Notes under the pieces: generated by a model
Databases searched by the model: none
What the model saw: only the letters and a program-made list of their open reading frames with translations
Told to the model about the DNA's origin: nothing
Assembly (NCBI GenBank): GCA_002457155.1
Contig: NTJS01000007.1
Span: 1 to 59,288 of the forward strand
DNA from: Marine Group II euryarchaeote MED-G35
GTDB taxonomy: Archaea > Thermoplasmatota > Poseidoniia > Poseidoniales > Thalassarchaeaceae
Length of the DNA stretch: 59,288 nucleotides
Direction: 5' to 3'
Program-made: the position numbers and the translations under genes
In this document: piece by piece, positions 47,411 through 57,928 of the stretch
How positions within the stretch are numbered: position 1 is the stretch's first letter
Layout: each line of letters begins with the position of its first letter

Positions 47411-48319
47411 TTGTCCCCATCTCTTCCAAAATCTGAGTTCTTCATTCGTAACGAAGCCAATACTCTGATTCAAGGCCCTGATTCGCTAAATGTTCTAGAC
47501 AGGATTGTCTCGACCAAAATTAATGACATGCCCGACCTTTCGAGAAGAAATGTATTATTCTGCGATTATAATGGTCGAATATGCGACGTAGGGACTATCT
47601 ACACCATTACTGGCAATTTACTGATATCTTCTTCCAATTCTCAGAAAGAAGTTACTCGTAGGAAACTAGTGGATGGAACGTCATGGGATGAAGAGTGCGA
47701 AATCTTGGTAGCGGACGAGGCATTATTTCGCATATCCATCTTCCATACAGATTTAGAAGAAATAGTCGAGCTATTTGGGGCCGATATATGCGACATTGAT
47801 TCGGACGTTCTATTCGAGAAAGACGATCACCTATTCGTAAAAAGTGAAACTACGTATGGGATTACTATGGATATTCTTGTGAAGTTCGAGAACCTAGAAA
47901 ATATAGTATCCATATTGCGTGAATCCTCACTAGTGGAAATGGATTCAAACGGTTGGGAAAATTTTAGAATCATACATGGAATTACCGAAATATGCGATTC
48001 CTTGGGCAACCTTCCGGACGAAATGCGATTGACCAATCTTGTTAGCAACGACAAGGGATGCTATCCTGGCCAAGAGATTCATGCTAGACTCGAGAGTCGT
48101 GGCAGGAAAATCAAATGTCTTTGTAGGCTTACTGGGGATTCTCCTCTCACTTTGGGTAAACAGAAAATACCTGGATTTGGTACCATTTCAATCAGCTCTG
48201 CAAATTTCTCAGGCGGCAGAGCACTTGCACTTGCACTGATAAAAATAGGAAATTCGACTTCAGAATTTATCCATATAGAGGGTAATAATTACACTATAGA
48301 AATCATGGGTGATCCTTGA
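47411..48319 (+). CDS. ygfZ: YgfZ/GcvT-like folate-binding Fe-S assembly protein
   Basis: NDKGCYPGQEIHARLESRGRKIKCLCRL contains the YgfZ K-G-C-Y-x-G-Q-E signature. Confidence 0.88.
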   Translation: MSPSLPKSEFFIRNEANTLIQGPDSLNVLDRIVSTKINDMPDLSRRNVLFCDYNGRICDVGTIYTITGNLLISSSNSQKEVTRRKLVDGTSWDEECEILVADEALFRISIFHTDLEEIVELFGADICDIDSDVLFEKDDHLFVKSETTYGITMDILVKFENLENIVSILRESSLVEMDSNGWENFRIIHGITEICDSLGNLPDEMRLTNLVSNDKGCYPGQEIHARLESRGRKIKCLCRLTGDSPLTLGKQKIPGFGTISISSANFSGGRALALALIKIGNSTSEFIHIEGNNYTIEIMGDP

Positions 48320-49379
48320 TTATTGCCTCATAATCTTCATTAGATTCCAACCACGTAGATAGTGGCATCAAAGGGATAATCCTTAGTGATCCCAGATTCC
48401 TATTGAATAGGTAAACATCTGGATTGAAGATTTCTACCATCTGATTTTGAAAAATCATACGAACACCGCGGCCTCTATTTCTGAAGAAAAGAATCTCAAC
48501 AGTAATTCCAATAATTGTCGCGGTGTAAAGTACTAACAGAACGCTGATAGAGAATGGAACTGGGTCAATGAGTAGCTCGCCAGTCCTGATCTTTGAACCA
48601 TACATCAATTGTCTAGACAACAGGAAAACAAGACCAACGCCCACCCAAGGACCTAGCTTCTCGTCAACATAAGCCTCCATGGGGATTATTCTTCGATTAG
48701 TTGGATCTGCAAATGTTAGTGTACTTTCTGTTGCAGCTCTAATTACCGAAATTGCGGATACCAGAATTATGTATACAAATGCGCTCAGCAGAAGGACGTG
48801 AAATGAGCTTAATGGGGCGTATGATACTATTAGGTATGCGAACAAACCGAGAAATACTGTTGTGGGCATCCTATGAATTGATGCCAGTGCCTTTCCGAAT
48901 TCCTTGGATCCATCATCAAGCCTTGGGATGCCTATTATCTCCCATCGAGTATATTTCTGAATCACTGTTGCTACACTGGAAAGAGCCTTCTTGTCTATCA
49001 AAATCCATTCTACCAACCTTAGTAATGGCATCATCGGAATGCTGATTATGGCAGCAAAAATTCCGACTAGCGGCCAGAGAATAAGACTAGGAAAAAGGAG
49101 GAAATGCTGAATTCTGAGCCTATGCAGAAGGTCAGATTCGATCCTAGCCTGCCTATCTGAGGATAGGTGGACCCTTCTTGCTTCAGCATCTAACTCGCCC
49201 CTGTATCGTACTAGTGGCATTCCGGCATCTAGTACTCGGCGAACCTTCTCCCTGTAGTGTTCGTGTTCGGGTTCTATACCAACCCACCACCTCCATGCAA
49301 AGGAGACCGGCAGTGCAAAGAATACTGGAGATACCAGAATGAGAACAGATGCAATCATCGCCTCGTAATCATCAACCAC
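48303..49379 (-). CDS. Multi-pass membrane protein, hypothetical
   Basis: Several hydrophobic helices; no family recognised. Confidence 0.65.
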   Translation of the reverse strand: MVDDYEAMIASVLILVSPVFFALPVSFAWRWWVGIEPEHEHYREKVRRVLDAGMPLVRYRGELDAEARRVHLSSDRQARIESDLLHRLRIQHFLLFPSLILWPLVGIFAAIISIPMMPLLRLVEWILIDKKALSSVATVIQKYTRWEIIGIPRLDDGSKEFGKALASIHRMPTTVFLGLFAYLIVSYAPLSSFHVLLLSAFVYIILVSAISVIRAATESTLTFADPTNRRIIPMEAYVDEKLGPWVGVGLVFLLSRQLMYGSKIRTGELLIDPVPFSISVLLVLYTATIIGITVEILFFRNRGRGVRMIFQNQMVEIFNPDVYLFNRNLGSLRIIPLMPLSTWLESNEDYEAIIKDHP

Positions 49380-49436
49380 GACTTCGCGTGGTGTCTAGTA
49401 ACTATAATGAAATGGTAAACATTGGTATTAATCGGC

Positions 49437-50030
49437 CTATAATGCCGACTCAAAATTTTCCGCGACAGTCCCCCAGTCGACAACATTCCACCAAGCTTGG
49501 ATGTAGTTCGCCCTGCCTGGCCCGTAACTCTTGTAGTATGCATGCTCCCATACATCAATACCTAGTATCGGGATTCCCGCACCAGTCATAAGTGGGTTAT
49601 CTTGATTCGGAGTAGAGCAAATGGACAGACCTCCGTTATCGACACACAGCCACGCCCACCCACTACCAAATCTCGTCATTGCAGCCTTTGAGAATTCTTC
49701 CTTCATTGATTCAAATGAGCCGAATGAATCATCAATTGCGCTTCGAAGAGATCCGTTTGGTTCTCCTCCACCATTTGGAGACATTGTTGACCAGAATAGA
49801 CTGTGATTCCAGTAACCACCACCATTATTCCTGACAGCTGCATTATCGAATTTTTCCACCATCAATTCCTCTATTCCCATAGCATCCATCTCAGTTCCCT
49901 CTATTGCAGCATTAAGCTTAGCAGTGTAGCCCGCGTGATGCTTCGAATGATGCAGTTCCATTGTCTCAGCATCAATATTTGGCTCAAGTGCGTCGTATGC
50001 ATATTCTAGTTCTGGCAATTCAAATCCCAT
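49437..50030 (-). CDS. sod: Fe/Mn superoxide dismutase
   Basis: MGFELPELEYAYDALEPNIDAETMELHHSKHHAGYTAKLNAAIEG..., DVWEHAYYKSYGPGRANYIQAWW; start 50030. Confidence 0.96.
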   Translation of the reverse strand: MGFELPELEYAYDALEPNIDAETMELHHSKHHAGYTAKLNAAIEGTEMDAMGIEELMVEKFDNAAVRNNGGGYWNHSLFWSTMSPNGGGEPNGSLRSAIDDSFGSFESMKEEFSKAAMTRFGSGWAWLCVDNGGLSICSTPNQDNPLMTGAGIPILGIDVWEHAYYKSYGPGRANYIQAWWNVVDWGTVAENFESAL

Positions 50031-50119
50031 TGTATCTAATACTGAAAAAGGGGTATTGATTATCAAACCACCGGATGCAAATTCAAAACGTTGATGCACA
50101 TCATTGCGCAAGTAGTGAC

Positions 50120-51091
50120 ATGGCTCGCATAGCCGTGACGGACGGGATGTCCCCCGATGCCGTAGAGATGCTCGAAAAAGAAGGCCATGAAGTAGTATTG
50201 CGCCATCATGACCCAGACGAGATATCTTCTGGATCCCTGGCTGTATTCGACGCAGTAGTCATCCGTAGCGCAACAAAACTTCCTGCAGAGCAAATTTCTG
50301 CTTCTATCAAAGATGACGGTGGAATACGCTTCATTGGAAGAGCAGGCGTTGGTGTTGACAACATAGACGTCGATGAAGCAACAAAATACGGAATAGTTGT
50401 TTGTAATACGCCTGGGGCTTCAACAAGAAGTGTCGTGGAGATGACGATAGGACATCTCATCGCATCGACTAGGAATATTGCTACTGCAGACCGAACTCTA
50501 AGGGATGGACTCTGGGCAAAGAAGAATCTCAGGGGTTCTGAGATTGGTGGGAAAAGACTCGGTCTGATAGGCTTCGGAAGGATTGCTCGCGGCGTTGCTC
50601 AGGCGGCCAGGTCCTTTGGAATGGATGTTCACGCATACGACCCATTTGTTACTGATTCTATTCAAGGCATTACCATGCATGAAAGCGTAGACGATATTTT
50701 CGCTAACTGCACACATATCTCTGTTCATTGCAACCTTACAGATGAAACTAGGAACTTGGTTAACACAGAAAGGATATCGACTATGCCCGGAGTAGGCGCC
50801 GATGGTATCCATTGTGGCAACCATATCGTGAGTTGCGCAAGGGGGGGGATAGTGGATGAAGAAGCAGCACAAATGGCCTTGGAATCCGGCCAATTGCGAA
50901 CCCTGGCGTTGGATGTCTTTGAATCAGAGCCCCTCGGACGAAGCCCCCTGCTTAATCACGACTCATTCCACGGAAGTCCACACATAGCAGCATCAACTCT
51001 TGAAGCTCAAGCCAGAATTGGCACAGAGATGGCATCATTGTTGATCGAGTTCTTCGAAACGGGCAAAACAAGCACATCGCTAAATTTCTGA
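50120..51091 (+). CDS. serA: D-3-phosphoglycerate dehydrogenase-like, short form
   Basis: FIGRAGVGVDNIDVDEATKYGIVVCNTPGASTRSVVE, RLGLIGFGRIARGVAQAA; no C-terminal ACT domain. Confidence 0.9.
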   Translation: MARIAVTDGMSPDAVEMLEKEGHEVVLRHHDPDEISSGSLAVFDAVVIRSATKLPAEQISASIKDDGGIRFIGRAGVGVDNIDVDEATKYGIVVCNTPGASTRSVVEMTIGHLIASTRNIATADRTLRDGLWAKKNLRGSEIGGKRLGLIGFGRIARGVAQAARSFGMDVHAYDPFVTDSIQGITMHESVDDIFANCTHISVHCNLTDETRNLVNTERISTMPGVGADGIHCGNHIVSCARGGIVDEEAAQMALESGQLRTLALDVFESEPLGRSPLLNHDSFHGSPHIAASTLEAQARIGTEMASLLIEFFETGKTSTSLNF

Positions 51092-51126
51092 TGCCGTGAC
51101 AATATTGATGCCTACTGCCACAATGT

Positions 51127-51849
51127 ATGTCCATGGAGGCTGGGGGGCCGTGCACATACTTCGGTTGTCGACGGACTGCACAGTTCAACAGTGATTTCTG
51201 CTCCGAACATCAGAATGAAGTATCTCACATATCTATTATTTCAGATGAGGTTTCATCAGATGATGGGCCGGGAATTAGCAACCAGGTAATTAGGTTCGAA
51301 ATTGATGGTAAAAAGAAGACCGTGGATTCCAAGGAAATTGAACACCTCCTCAGTCGCTTGAAAACGGCCAAGAAATTCTGGATAGTAGATCTGACAGTTG
51401 ACGAAAATGAGTTTGTACAATATGCGATAGAAAAGGGGGAACTAGAGCATTGGGACAGATTGGAAATGATAGAAAGCAAGGAAATGACCACAGAGGATGC
51501 ATTCTCCACTCTTCGAAGCAAGATAATAGGCGACTATTCGGGGCACGAATTTTGGTGGTCTGAAGATGGAAAACTCCTCTCCGACGAGTCCACAGGACTT
51601 CGATCCGACCTATATCTTCCTTCGGGACCCAGCGAAGACGAATTAGATCAACAAGAGAAAGATCATCCGATATTATTAGGTGCCGGTATCGCCCTTGTTG
51701 CTGCTGTGTTAATTGCAATGATCATTTCAAATCCCGCAGCGTTTGTCGGCGAACTGTTTTGTCAGGGAATATGTGGTCTAATATTTTTAGTCGGCGGAGC
51801 AGGGGCTTCTACACTTGGAAGATCCGACTCTGGCAAATTTACCAAATAA
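51127..51849 (+). CDS. Hypothetical protein with N-terminal CxxxxC/CxxH zinc motif and C-terminal TM segments
   Basis: CTYFGCRRTAQFNSDFCSEH; hydrophobic C-terminus. Confidence 0.6.
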   Translation: MSMEAGGPCTYFGCRRTAQFNSDFCSEHQNEVSHISIISDEVSSDDGPGISNQVIRFEIDGKKKTVDSKEIEHLLSRLKTAKKFWIVDLTVDENEFVQYAIEKGELEHWDRLEMIESKEMTTEDAFSTLRSKIIGDYSGHEFWWSEDGKLLSDESTGLRSDLYLPSGPSEDELDQQEKDHPILLGAGIALVAAVLIAMIISNPAAFVGELFCQGICGLIFLVGGAGASTLGRSDSGKFTK

Positions 51850-51850
51850 C

Positions 51851-54331
51851 CTATTCGAGGTTGTGCATCTGTTCCAGAGTCTTGGAGAATATTGACAGTT
51901 TCTCTGGGACAACTATTCCCGAAATAGGAGATCTCAGTGATACGCCAGAATCCTTCTTGGCCTTCCATACGATGGAATTGAAGGTCTCCAGCTCTTCGGT
52001 CAATGAGCGAAAATCATCGAAGATTTCCCTGTTGATTGATGGTGGCAATTGTGGAAATTTGTTAACATCAACTGCACTATTGCCGTATAGCGTCGTACTG
52101 AGGTAATGAGTGAAGAATGGGCATATCGGAGAGAAGACACTCAATAGGTCTCGAACTATACGGTGCAATGTCCATGCGGCTGAAGCATTGCCATCGTACA
52201 ACCTTGTTTTGGACATCTCCAACCAGTGGCTAGGTAAGATTCCAGTGCCAAAAGACTTGATTGCCTGGGCGGCCGAGTAAATGTCGACCTCTTCCCAAGC
52301 AGAACTCACCACTGAAAGAGTTTCGTCGAACTCAGCAAGTATCCAAATATCTTCTACCTCTAGTTCTGGCGGAAGCTCCAAATCGTCAGGGACATCAAAC
52401 TGACTAGCAAACCTTGCTACGTTGAAAATCTTAGTCAATACCCCATAATACTTGGTTTCAATCTCCTCCGGATTGATATGGAAGTCATCACCGACCTGAG
52501 CATCGCATGCCTTCCATAGCCGGAAGCATTCACTTCCGATCTTGTTGGCTTTCAACACTACTTGCTTGCCATCCGCGCCCTTAATCTTCCAAGAGCCAGT
52601 ACGCCCCCCTGCTCCACATTCTAGTACGCTATCTGCATCAATTCCATTGCCTAGAGACTTGGACATTTTCCGACCCCATGGATCCATTCCCAAGCCATCT
52701 ACCCAGATGTTCTCAAAGGCTGGTTTGTCAAGCAGCAAGGTGCTTTTCAGGAGAGTGTAATACAGCCAAGTCCTGACAATCTCCTTACCTTGTGGGCGTA
52801 TGGAGGTTGGAAAGGCCCGTTCAAACAGGTCCGGGTTATTGAGATAACCCGAAACAAATAGGTTTGAATTCGATGAGTCCATCCATGTGTCGAAGACCTT
52901 CTCCTCACCAGAAATCAAACCCAGATCATTTTCTAAACTGGCAAAGGAACCAATGATCACCTTTGTTCTCCTGTCAATTACTTCCGATTCCCCAGGGGGT
53001 CTATCCCGCCAGGGTTGTACGTAGACCCCCTTCGGGGGGACAATCACCTTGGTACCATCTTCGGAGTACCAAATGGGGACCTCAGTGTGGTACCATCGTC
53101 TCCTACTAATAGGCCAATCAATTGATATCCCATCGACCCAGTCATGTAGGAACTGCCGGTTCCTTTCTGGGATGAACCTACTGCTCTTGGATAGTTCCAC
53201 GAGTCTCTCAAGTACATGGGTCTGCCTGACATACCATTCCTTCAGTAGGATAATCTCAATCGGATTCCCCCCCCTCTCGCTTACAGGGATTTCCTGATCC
53301 CTTTCCTCAATAGATTCTAGACAACCAGATTCCTCCAGAATCTTCGTTGCCGAAATTCGCGCATCTGAGACCTTCATACCACTAAGTGGACCAGATATTG
53401 ATGTCATCTCTCCATTCAGATCAATAGCAACGAAGGGCCTCATACCGAGTTCCCTAAATATTGCCACATCATTCTGGTCACCAAAGGAGCAAACCATCAG
53501 TATCCCACTGCCGAATTCCATTTTTACAGAGGGGTGTGCCAATATTTCCACACTCAATTCCCTCTCAGAAACAGGCAAGGGGAGGGTGGCCCTCTTTCCG
53601 ACTAGGTGCGAGTATCGTACATCATCCGGGTGGACCATCACTACCCCACAAGCACAAATCAATTCTGGCCTAGTTGTTGAAATTGTGATTTCATCGCCAT
53701 CTTCAGTTCTCCAAATTACATTACAAAGCTTAGTTTTCCGTTTAATCCTCTGAACTTCTGCATCGGCGATTGTAGTACCTTCTACGGGGTCATAGATGTT
53801 AGGCCTTAAATCCTCAACAATATCGCCATTCTTGAATAGATCAACAAATATCGACTGAGAAACTGCGCGATAATCGGGTGAATCGGTAAGGTATTCGTTA
53901 TCATAGTCGCATGAGAGGCCGACTCTTTTTGCAGTTTTGCGCATGGCTTGAGTATATTCCTCAATTGTCAATTCACAGAGATTCAGGAACTCAGCCCTGT
54001 CATAAGTCCTCATTTTCCTTCCAGTTTTCTTTTCAACTGTAAATTCGATATTGATTCCATTGCGATCTACCCCCCATGGGAACCTAACTTCCTTACCGAG
54101 CAATCGTTGGCTCCTTGCTATGACGTCGATCATACTGTATTGTGCCACCGCGCCAATATGCCAAGTTCCACTGGGGTATGGGGGCGGTGTATCGATTACG
54201 AAAATCTCCTTATCACTTTGAGGATCAAAGCTATATCGATCTCGATATGAATCCTCTTCGTAGTGCGACTCCTGGATACGCTTCTCAAGATCAACGCTCC
54301 ATCTCTTGTCAGTAATTTTTGGCTCACCCAC
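51851..54331 (-). CDS. valS: Class Ia aminoacyl-tRNA synthetase, most likely valyl-tRNA synthetase
   Basis: PPPYPSGTWHIGAVAQYSMIDVIAR (HIGH-region), TISTTRPELICACGVVMVHPDD editing domain, KMSKSLGNGID. Confidence 0.88.
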   Translation of the reverse strand: MGEPKITDKRWSVDLEKRIQESHYEEDSYRDRYSFDPQSDKEIFVIDTPPPYPSGTWHIGAVAQYSMIDVIARSQRLLGKEVRFPWGVDRNGINIEFTVEKKTGRKMRTYDRAEFLNLCELTIEEYTQAMRKTAKRVGLSCDYDNEYLTDSPDYRAVSQSIFVDLFKNGDIVEDLRPNIYDPVEGTTIADAEVQRIKRKTKLCNVIWRTEDGDEITISTTRPELICACGVVMVHPDDVRYSHLVGKRATLPLPVSERELSVEILAHPSVKMEFGSGILMVCSFGDQNDVAIFRELGMRPFVAIDLNGEMTSISGPLSGMKVSDARISATKILEESGCLESIEERDQEIPVSERGGNPIEIILLKEWYVRQTHVLERLVELSKSSRFIPERNRQFLHDWVDGISIDWPISRRRWYHTEVPIWYSEDGTKVIVPPKGVYVQPWRDRPPGESEVIDRRTKVIIGSFASLENDLGLISGEEKVFDTWMDSSNSNLFVSGYLNNPDLFERAFPTSIRPQGKEIVRTWLYYTLLKSTLLLDKPAFENIWVDGLGMDPWGRKMSKSLGNGIDADSVLECGAGGRTGSWKIKGADGKQVVLKANKIGSECFRLWKACDAQVGDDFHINPEEIETKYYGVLTKIFNVARFASQFDVPDDLELPPELEVEDIWILAEFDETLSVVSSAWEEVDIYSAAQAIKSFGTGILPSHWLEMSKTRLYDGNASAAWTLHRIVRDLLSVFSPICPFFTHYLSTTLYGNSAVDVNKFPQLPPSINREIFDDFRSLTEELETFNSIVWKAKKDSGVSLRSPISGIVVPEKLSIFSKTLEQMHNLE

Positions 54332-54459
54332 AATGTAACCCGATTATTCGTAAAGTCCAGCGTTCTTGACAGTTACCATTGCATCAAAAATATACAAATC
54401 CCGGAACATGTTTGCCGAGGGGTTGAAGGTATGCCGTTTCACGTCGAAGCAGGAGTGAC

Positions 54460-57408
54460 ATGGCGAAGAAGGGAAGAGGCGATTCATTGGGCGCCTCTGT
54501 CAGTTCTATTATTGACAAAACAAGAATGGGTATTTCCAATACTAACTCAGAGCAGATTAGGGGCTCAATCACTAAGATACCCAATCGAATAAGACGTCGT
54601 TTCAGAGAGTCTGAGAGTTCTAGTTTACTTACCATGTTTCCAATCTGGGCAGTCTTGATTTCACTTGCGTTTACTTTGTCATTATTGCCACACTCTGGCG
54701 TCCTTGACTGCAGGGACGGTTTTGACAATCCGAATTATTGCAATGATGAGCCAGCACTCAATGTAAATGGAGATCTGGAAGTCTACCTCCCCACTGATGA
54801 CGACCCACATAGTGTAAAGAATCTAATTGCTGAAGTCGAAAAGGACTGGACGACAAACGTGATGGTGATTTATGTAGAATCATATAACTACAATGTCACT
54901 CAGATTAACATTCTTGATCAAATCGACAAAGTGGAAAGGGTGATCAACAACCAGACAAACGATGGAGGGGCCGATGATAACGTAATCTATGTCCTATCCA
55001 TTTCCACGGTAGTAAAGGAAGTCAATTCCAGTGGTGGCAGGGTAGTCAAGGCATTTTTCTCCGGTTTAGCGGAAGCGACTGGTAATCAGCAACTTTCAGA
55101 TGAGATAAATGAGACCATTGACGCCCAAAGCGATTTGATTGGGAATTACGCAATTCCTGATGAACAACAGAGAGTTGACCAGATCCTACAAGAAATGCCA
55201 CAGAACGCATTGGACAAACTTGTCAGGGATGTCGGCACTGCCACCGAAGAAAGGGCATTTCGATGGAACCGCGCTGTAATAATCATTGGAATTGCCGATG
55301 ATACCGGTGACAAATCCGTTGGAGACATAGTTTCTGAAACACAGGGCAAAATAAACGAAATTGCTTCAAATAACAACTGGGGCACTCCGGATTCCCAGGG
55401 TAAGTGCGATGAAACGAACAACCCATTGTGCCTACGCATGACTCTCACGGGTCCAGCGCCACTAACTAATGCTGTAACAGAAGAGTCGTTCAAACTATTC
55501 TGGCAGGTCTTCCCCGTTGGTGTTGTAATCGTAGCGTGTATGCTTTTCATATTCCACTGCGATTTACTGCAAACAGGACGAATTCGATTCGTACAAGGAG
55601 TCAAGGTAGTCATAATTTCCGGATTACCCACACTTTGTGCAGTGTGGGTCACACTGGGTCTGATTGGCCTATTGGACTATGAAGTAACCATGACCGTAAT
55701 ACTCGTTGGCCCTATTGTCCTTTCACTAGGTGTCTCTTATGGACTACACATAACTAACAGATATGCTGAATCCAAGGGAACTCCACATGAGAAAATGGCC
55801 GCCGCACTGAATTCTACCGGTCGGGCCGTATTCCTATCTGCAATGACCACGATAATCGGATTCATATCCCTCACATTCGCACCTATGAAACCTATCCAGA
55901 CTGTCGGCTGGGCTTTAGCCGGTGGAATCGTAGTCGTTTACTTCATGACTATGCTTATGGTTCCTAATCTTACCATCCTTCTTGATCTAAAGAAACCGTC
56001 ACACCCCCCTCCCAAGGTATTCGTTGCTGCAGTAAATATGCCAGTAAAGTGGTCCCGGATTACCCTAACTCTATTCCTAACTCTGATGATTATCTCTGCT
56101 GGATACAATCGACAAAACGTCGAGGAAAATATCGACTTGCTAAAAATGGCCCCAAATGAGGTAGAAGCGGTACAGAAGATGGACGTCTACTCCACGGAGT
56201 TCGAAGCTGGACAACCAGGATTCTTGTTGGTCGAGGCTGATATTAGGGCCGAGCCCGAACTAGGAATAGGATCAGTTACTGCCGAACACCCATATGCTAA
56301 TCTAGAAGGAATAGAGAATCTGGAAGGCAAATGTAACGACGTAGAAAACGCTACTGCGGTATCTATTGTTTTCCTGATGAAGGCCATTGCAGTAGGAGTA
56401 AATGTCTCCGGATCACCAATCAATGATATCATAGAAGATACGCCATTACCGGACCCCATCAAAGAGGTCGCAGAACTGATTTTCGATCGTGGTCAGTCTG
56501 GTAACGTTTCATTCTGGACCATTCTCGACACATTGGATGCTCAGGAGGATGACGGCGGCAGACAAGTGCAGAATTTTTTGCTGTACGTTTTCTACAACAG
56601 TATGACAGAGGAAATGCGCGAGTTATTCATCTCACCTGACTATCAAAGGACTCTGATATACATCGATATGCCATTCATGGACGTCAAGGGAACTGCGGCG
56701 ACAGCTGAGCAGATCAATCTCTGGGCGAAGGCTGCAGGAGATTCAGAAAACCCGATATCAGTACTTGGAGATACACTGATTGGTGTCGCATCAATAACTA
56801 TCGAAGTAAATAATCTGATTGTAGACTCCCAATGGACATCACTTGCATTTGCATTGGGTTTCACTGTAGTCACACTTGCACTCGTCTTCAGAGACATTAG
56901 ATACGCTTTACTTACGACTATTCCAGTTGGGTTTACAGTCGCTATGCAATGGCTAGTAATGGATTCAGGGGGAGTCACCCTATCTCTTGTTACTGTGATG
57001 ATCGGATCAATACTAGTTGGCGTCGGAATTGACTTCTCAATTCACATCGCTAATAGGGTCAAGGAATTAGGTGGGTCGTTAGACGCCATTCGCTCTGCTT
57101 GTGCGAGTACCGGGATGAGTCTATTCGAGGCTACGACCGTCACTGCTGCAGGCTTGACGTGTGCGTATGGAATCCCAATCGAGGCAATCACTCCCTTCGT
57201 TACAGTAATCATCATCCTGCTGATTATCGCTGCACTTTCGGCATTACTCCTTTTGCCGGCAATATATTCGTTCATGGTAACTTCTAACCTTGGTCTAACT
57301 GGTGGATCTTCTGCCATGGTGAAGTCTTCTGGGCTATCCCAAGGCGTGACCAAGCGAGATATTGAATCGATTGATTCCACTTTTGAATATGCAAAGGATG
57401 CATGGTGA
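54460..57408 (+). CDS. RND/MMPL-superfamily transporter
   Basis: Two repeats of an RND-type TM block: VILVGPIVLSLGVSYGLHITNRYAE and VMIGSILVGVGIDFSIHIANRVKE with large ectodomains. Confidence 0.92.
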   Translation: MAKKGRGDSLGASVSSIIDKTRMGISNTNSEQIRGSITKIPNRIRRRFRESESSSLLTMFPIWAVLISLAFTLSLLPHSGVLDCRDGFDNPNYCNDEPALNVNGDLEVYLPTDDDPHSVKNLIAEVEKDWTTNVMVIYVESYNYNVTQINILDQIDKVERVINNQTNDGGADDNVIYVLSISTVVKEVNSSGGRVVKAFFSGLAEATGNQQLSDEINETIDAQSDLIGNYAIPDEQQRVDQILQEMPQNALDKLVRDVGTATEERAFRWNRAVIIIGIADDTGDKSVGDIVSETQGKINEIASNNNWGTPDSQGKCDETNNPLCLRMTLTGPAPLTNAVTEESFKLFWQVFPVGVVIVACMLFIFHCDLLQTGRIRFVQGVKVVIISGLPTLCAVWVTLGLIGLLDYEVTMTVILVGPIVLSLGVSYGLHITNRYAESKGTPHEKMAAALNSTGRAVFLSAMTTIIGFISLTFAPMKPIQTVGWALAGGIVVVYFMTMLMVPNLTILLDLKKPSHPPPKVFVAAVNMPVKWSRITLTLFLTLMIISAGYNRQNVEENIDLLKMAPNEVEAVQKMDVYSTEFEAGQPGFLLVEADIRAEPELGIGSVTAEHPYANLEGIENLEGKCNDVENATAVSIVFLMKAIAVGVNVSGSPINDIIEDTPLPDPIKEVAELIFDRGQSGNVSFWTILDTLDAQEDDGGRQVQNFLLYVFYNSMTEEMRELFISPDYQRTLIYIDMPFMDVKGTAATAEQINLWAKAAGDSENPISVLGDTLIGVASITIEVNNLIVDSQWTSLAFALGFTVVTLALVFRDIRYALLTTIPVGFTVAMQWLVMDSGGVTLSLVTVMIGSILVGVGIDFSIHIANRVKELGGSLDAIRSACASTGMSLFEATTVTAAGLTCAYGIPIEAITPFVTVIIILLIIAALSALLLLPAIYSFMVTSNLGLTGGSSAMVKSSGLSQGVTKRDIESIDSTFEYAKDAW

Positions 57409-57446
57409 AAGGCAACCTTGATTTCTCCCCTACCGGTAGGAAGAGC

Positions 57447-57920
57447 ATGGTGAATTACTGGCTAATGAAGAGTGAACCTCACGTATACCCATGGGACCAG
57501 CTTGTCACAGACGGATCTACCCATTGGGATGGGGTGAGAAACTACCAGGCTCGGAACATTATGAGAGATGATATGGCAGTCGGCGACTACGTTCTTTTCT
57601 ATCATTCAAATTGCAAACCACCTCATATTGCCGGCGTCGCTAAGGTTTGCAAGGAGGGATATCCTGACTTCACAGCTCAAGATAGCAATTCAAAATATTT
57701 CGACCCCAAGGCAACTCCCGATAACCCACGCTGGATTATGGTAGACATTGAGCCGTTTTCTCCACTAGAACTAGTAGGACTACCAGATTTACGTGCAAAT
57801 GGCGATTTGGAAGGTATGCCGTTGCTTCAAAGAGGTCAGAGGTTATCTGTACAACCCGTTTCTGAAAACCACTTTAGGATAGTATGTGCGATGGGCGGAC
57901 TAGAAAATTTTGAAGATTAG
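57447..57920 (+). CDS. EVE-domain protein
   Basis: MVNYWLMKSEPHVYPWDQLVTDGSTHWDGVRNYQARNIMRDDMAVGDYVLFYHSNCKPPHIAGVAKV. Confidence 0.95.
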   Translation: MVNYWLMKSEPHVYPWDQLVTDGSTHWDGVRNYQARNIMRDDMAVGDYVLFYHSNCKPPHIAGVAKVCKEGYPDFTAQDSNSKYFDPKATPDNPRWIMVDIEPFSPLELVGLPDLRANGDLEGMPLLQRGQRLSVQPVSENHFRIVCAMGGLENFED

Positions 57921-57928
57921 GCGATTCT

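Noticed and set aside
40993-48319. Possible RiPP biosynthetic cluster spanning the PqqD-like gene to YdeP
   Set aside because: No radical SAM maturase, precursor peptide or exporter was seen; kept only as a low-key PqqD-like observation.
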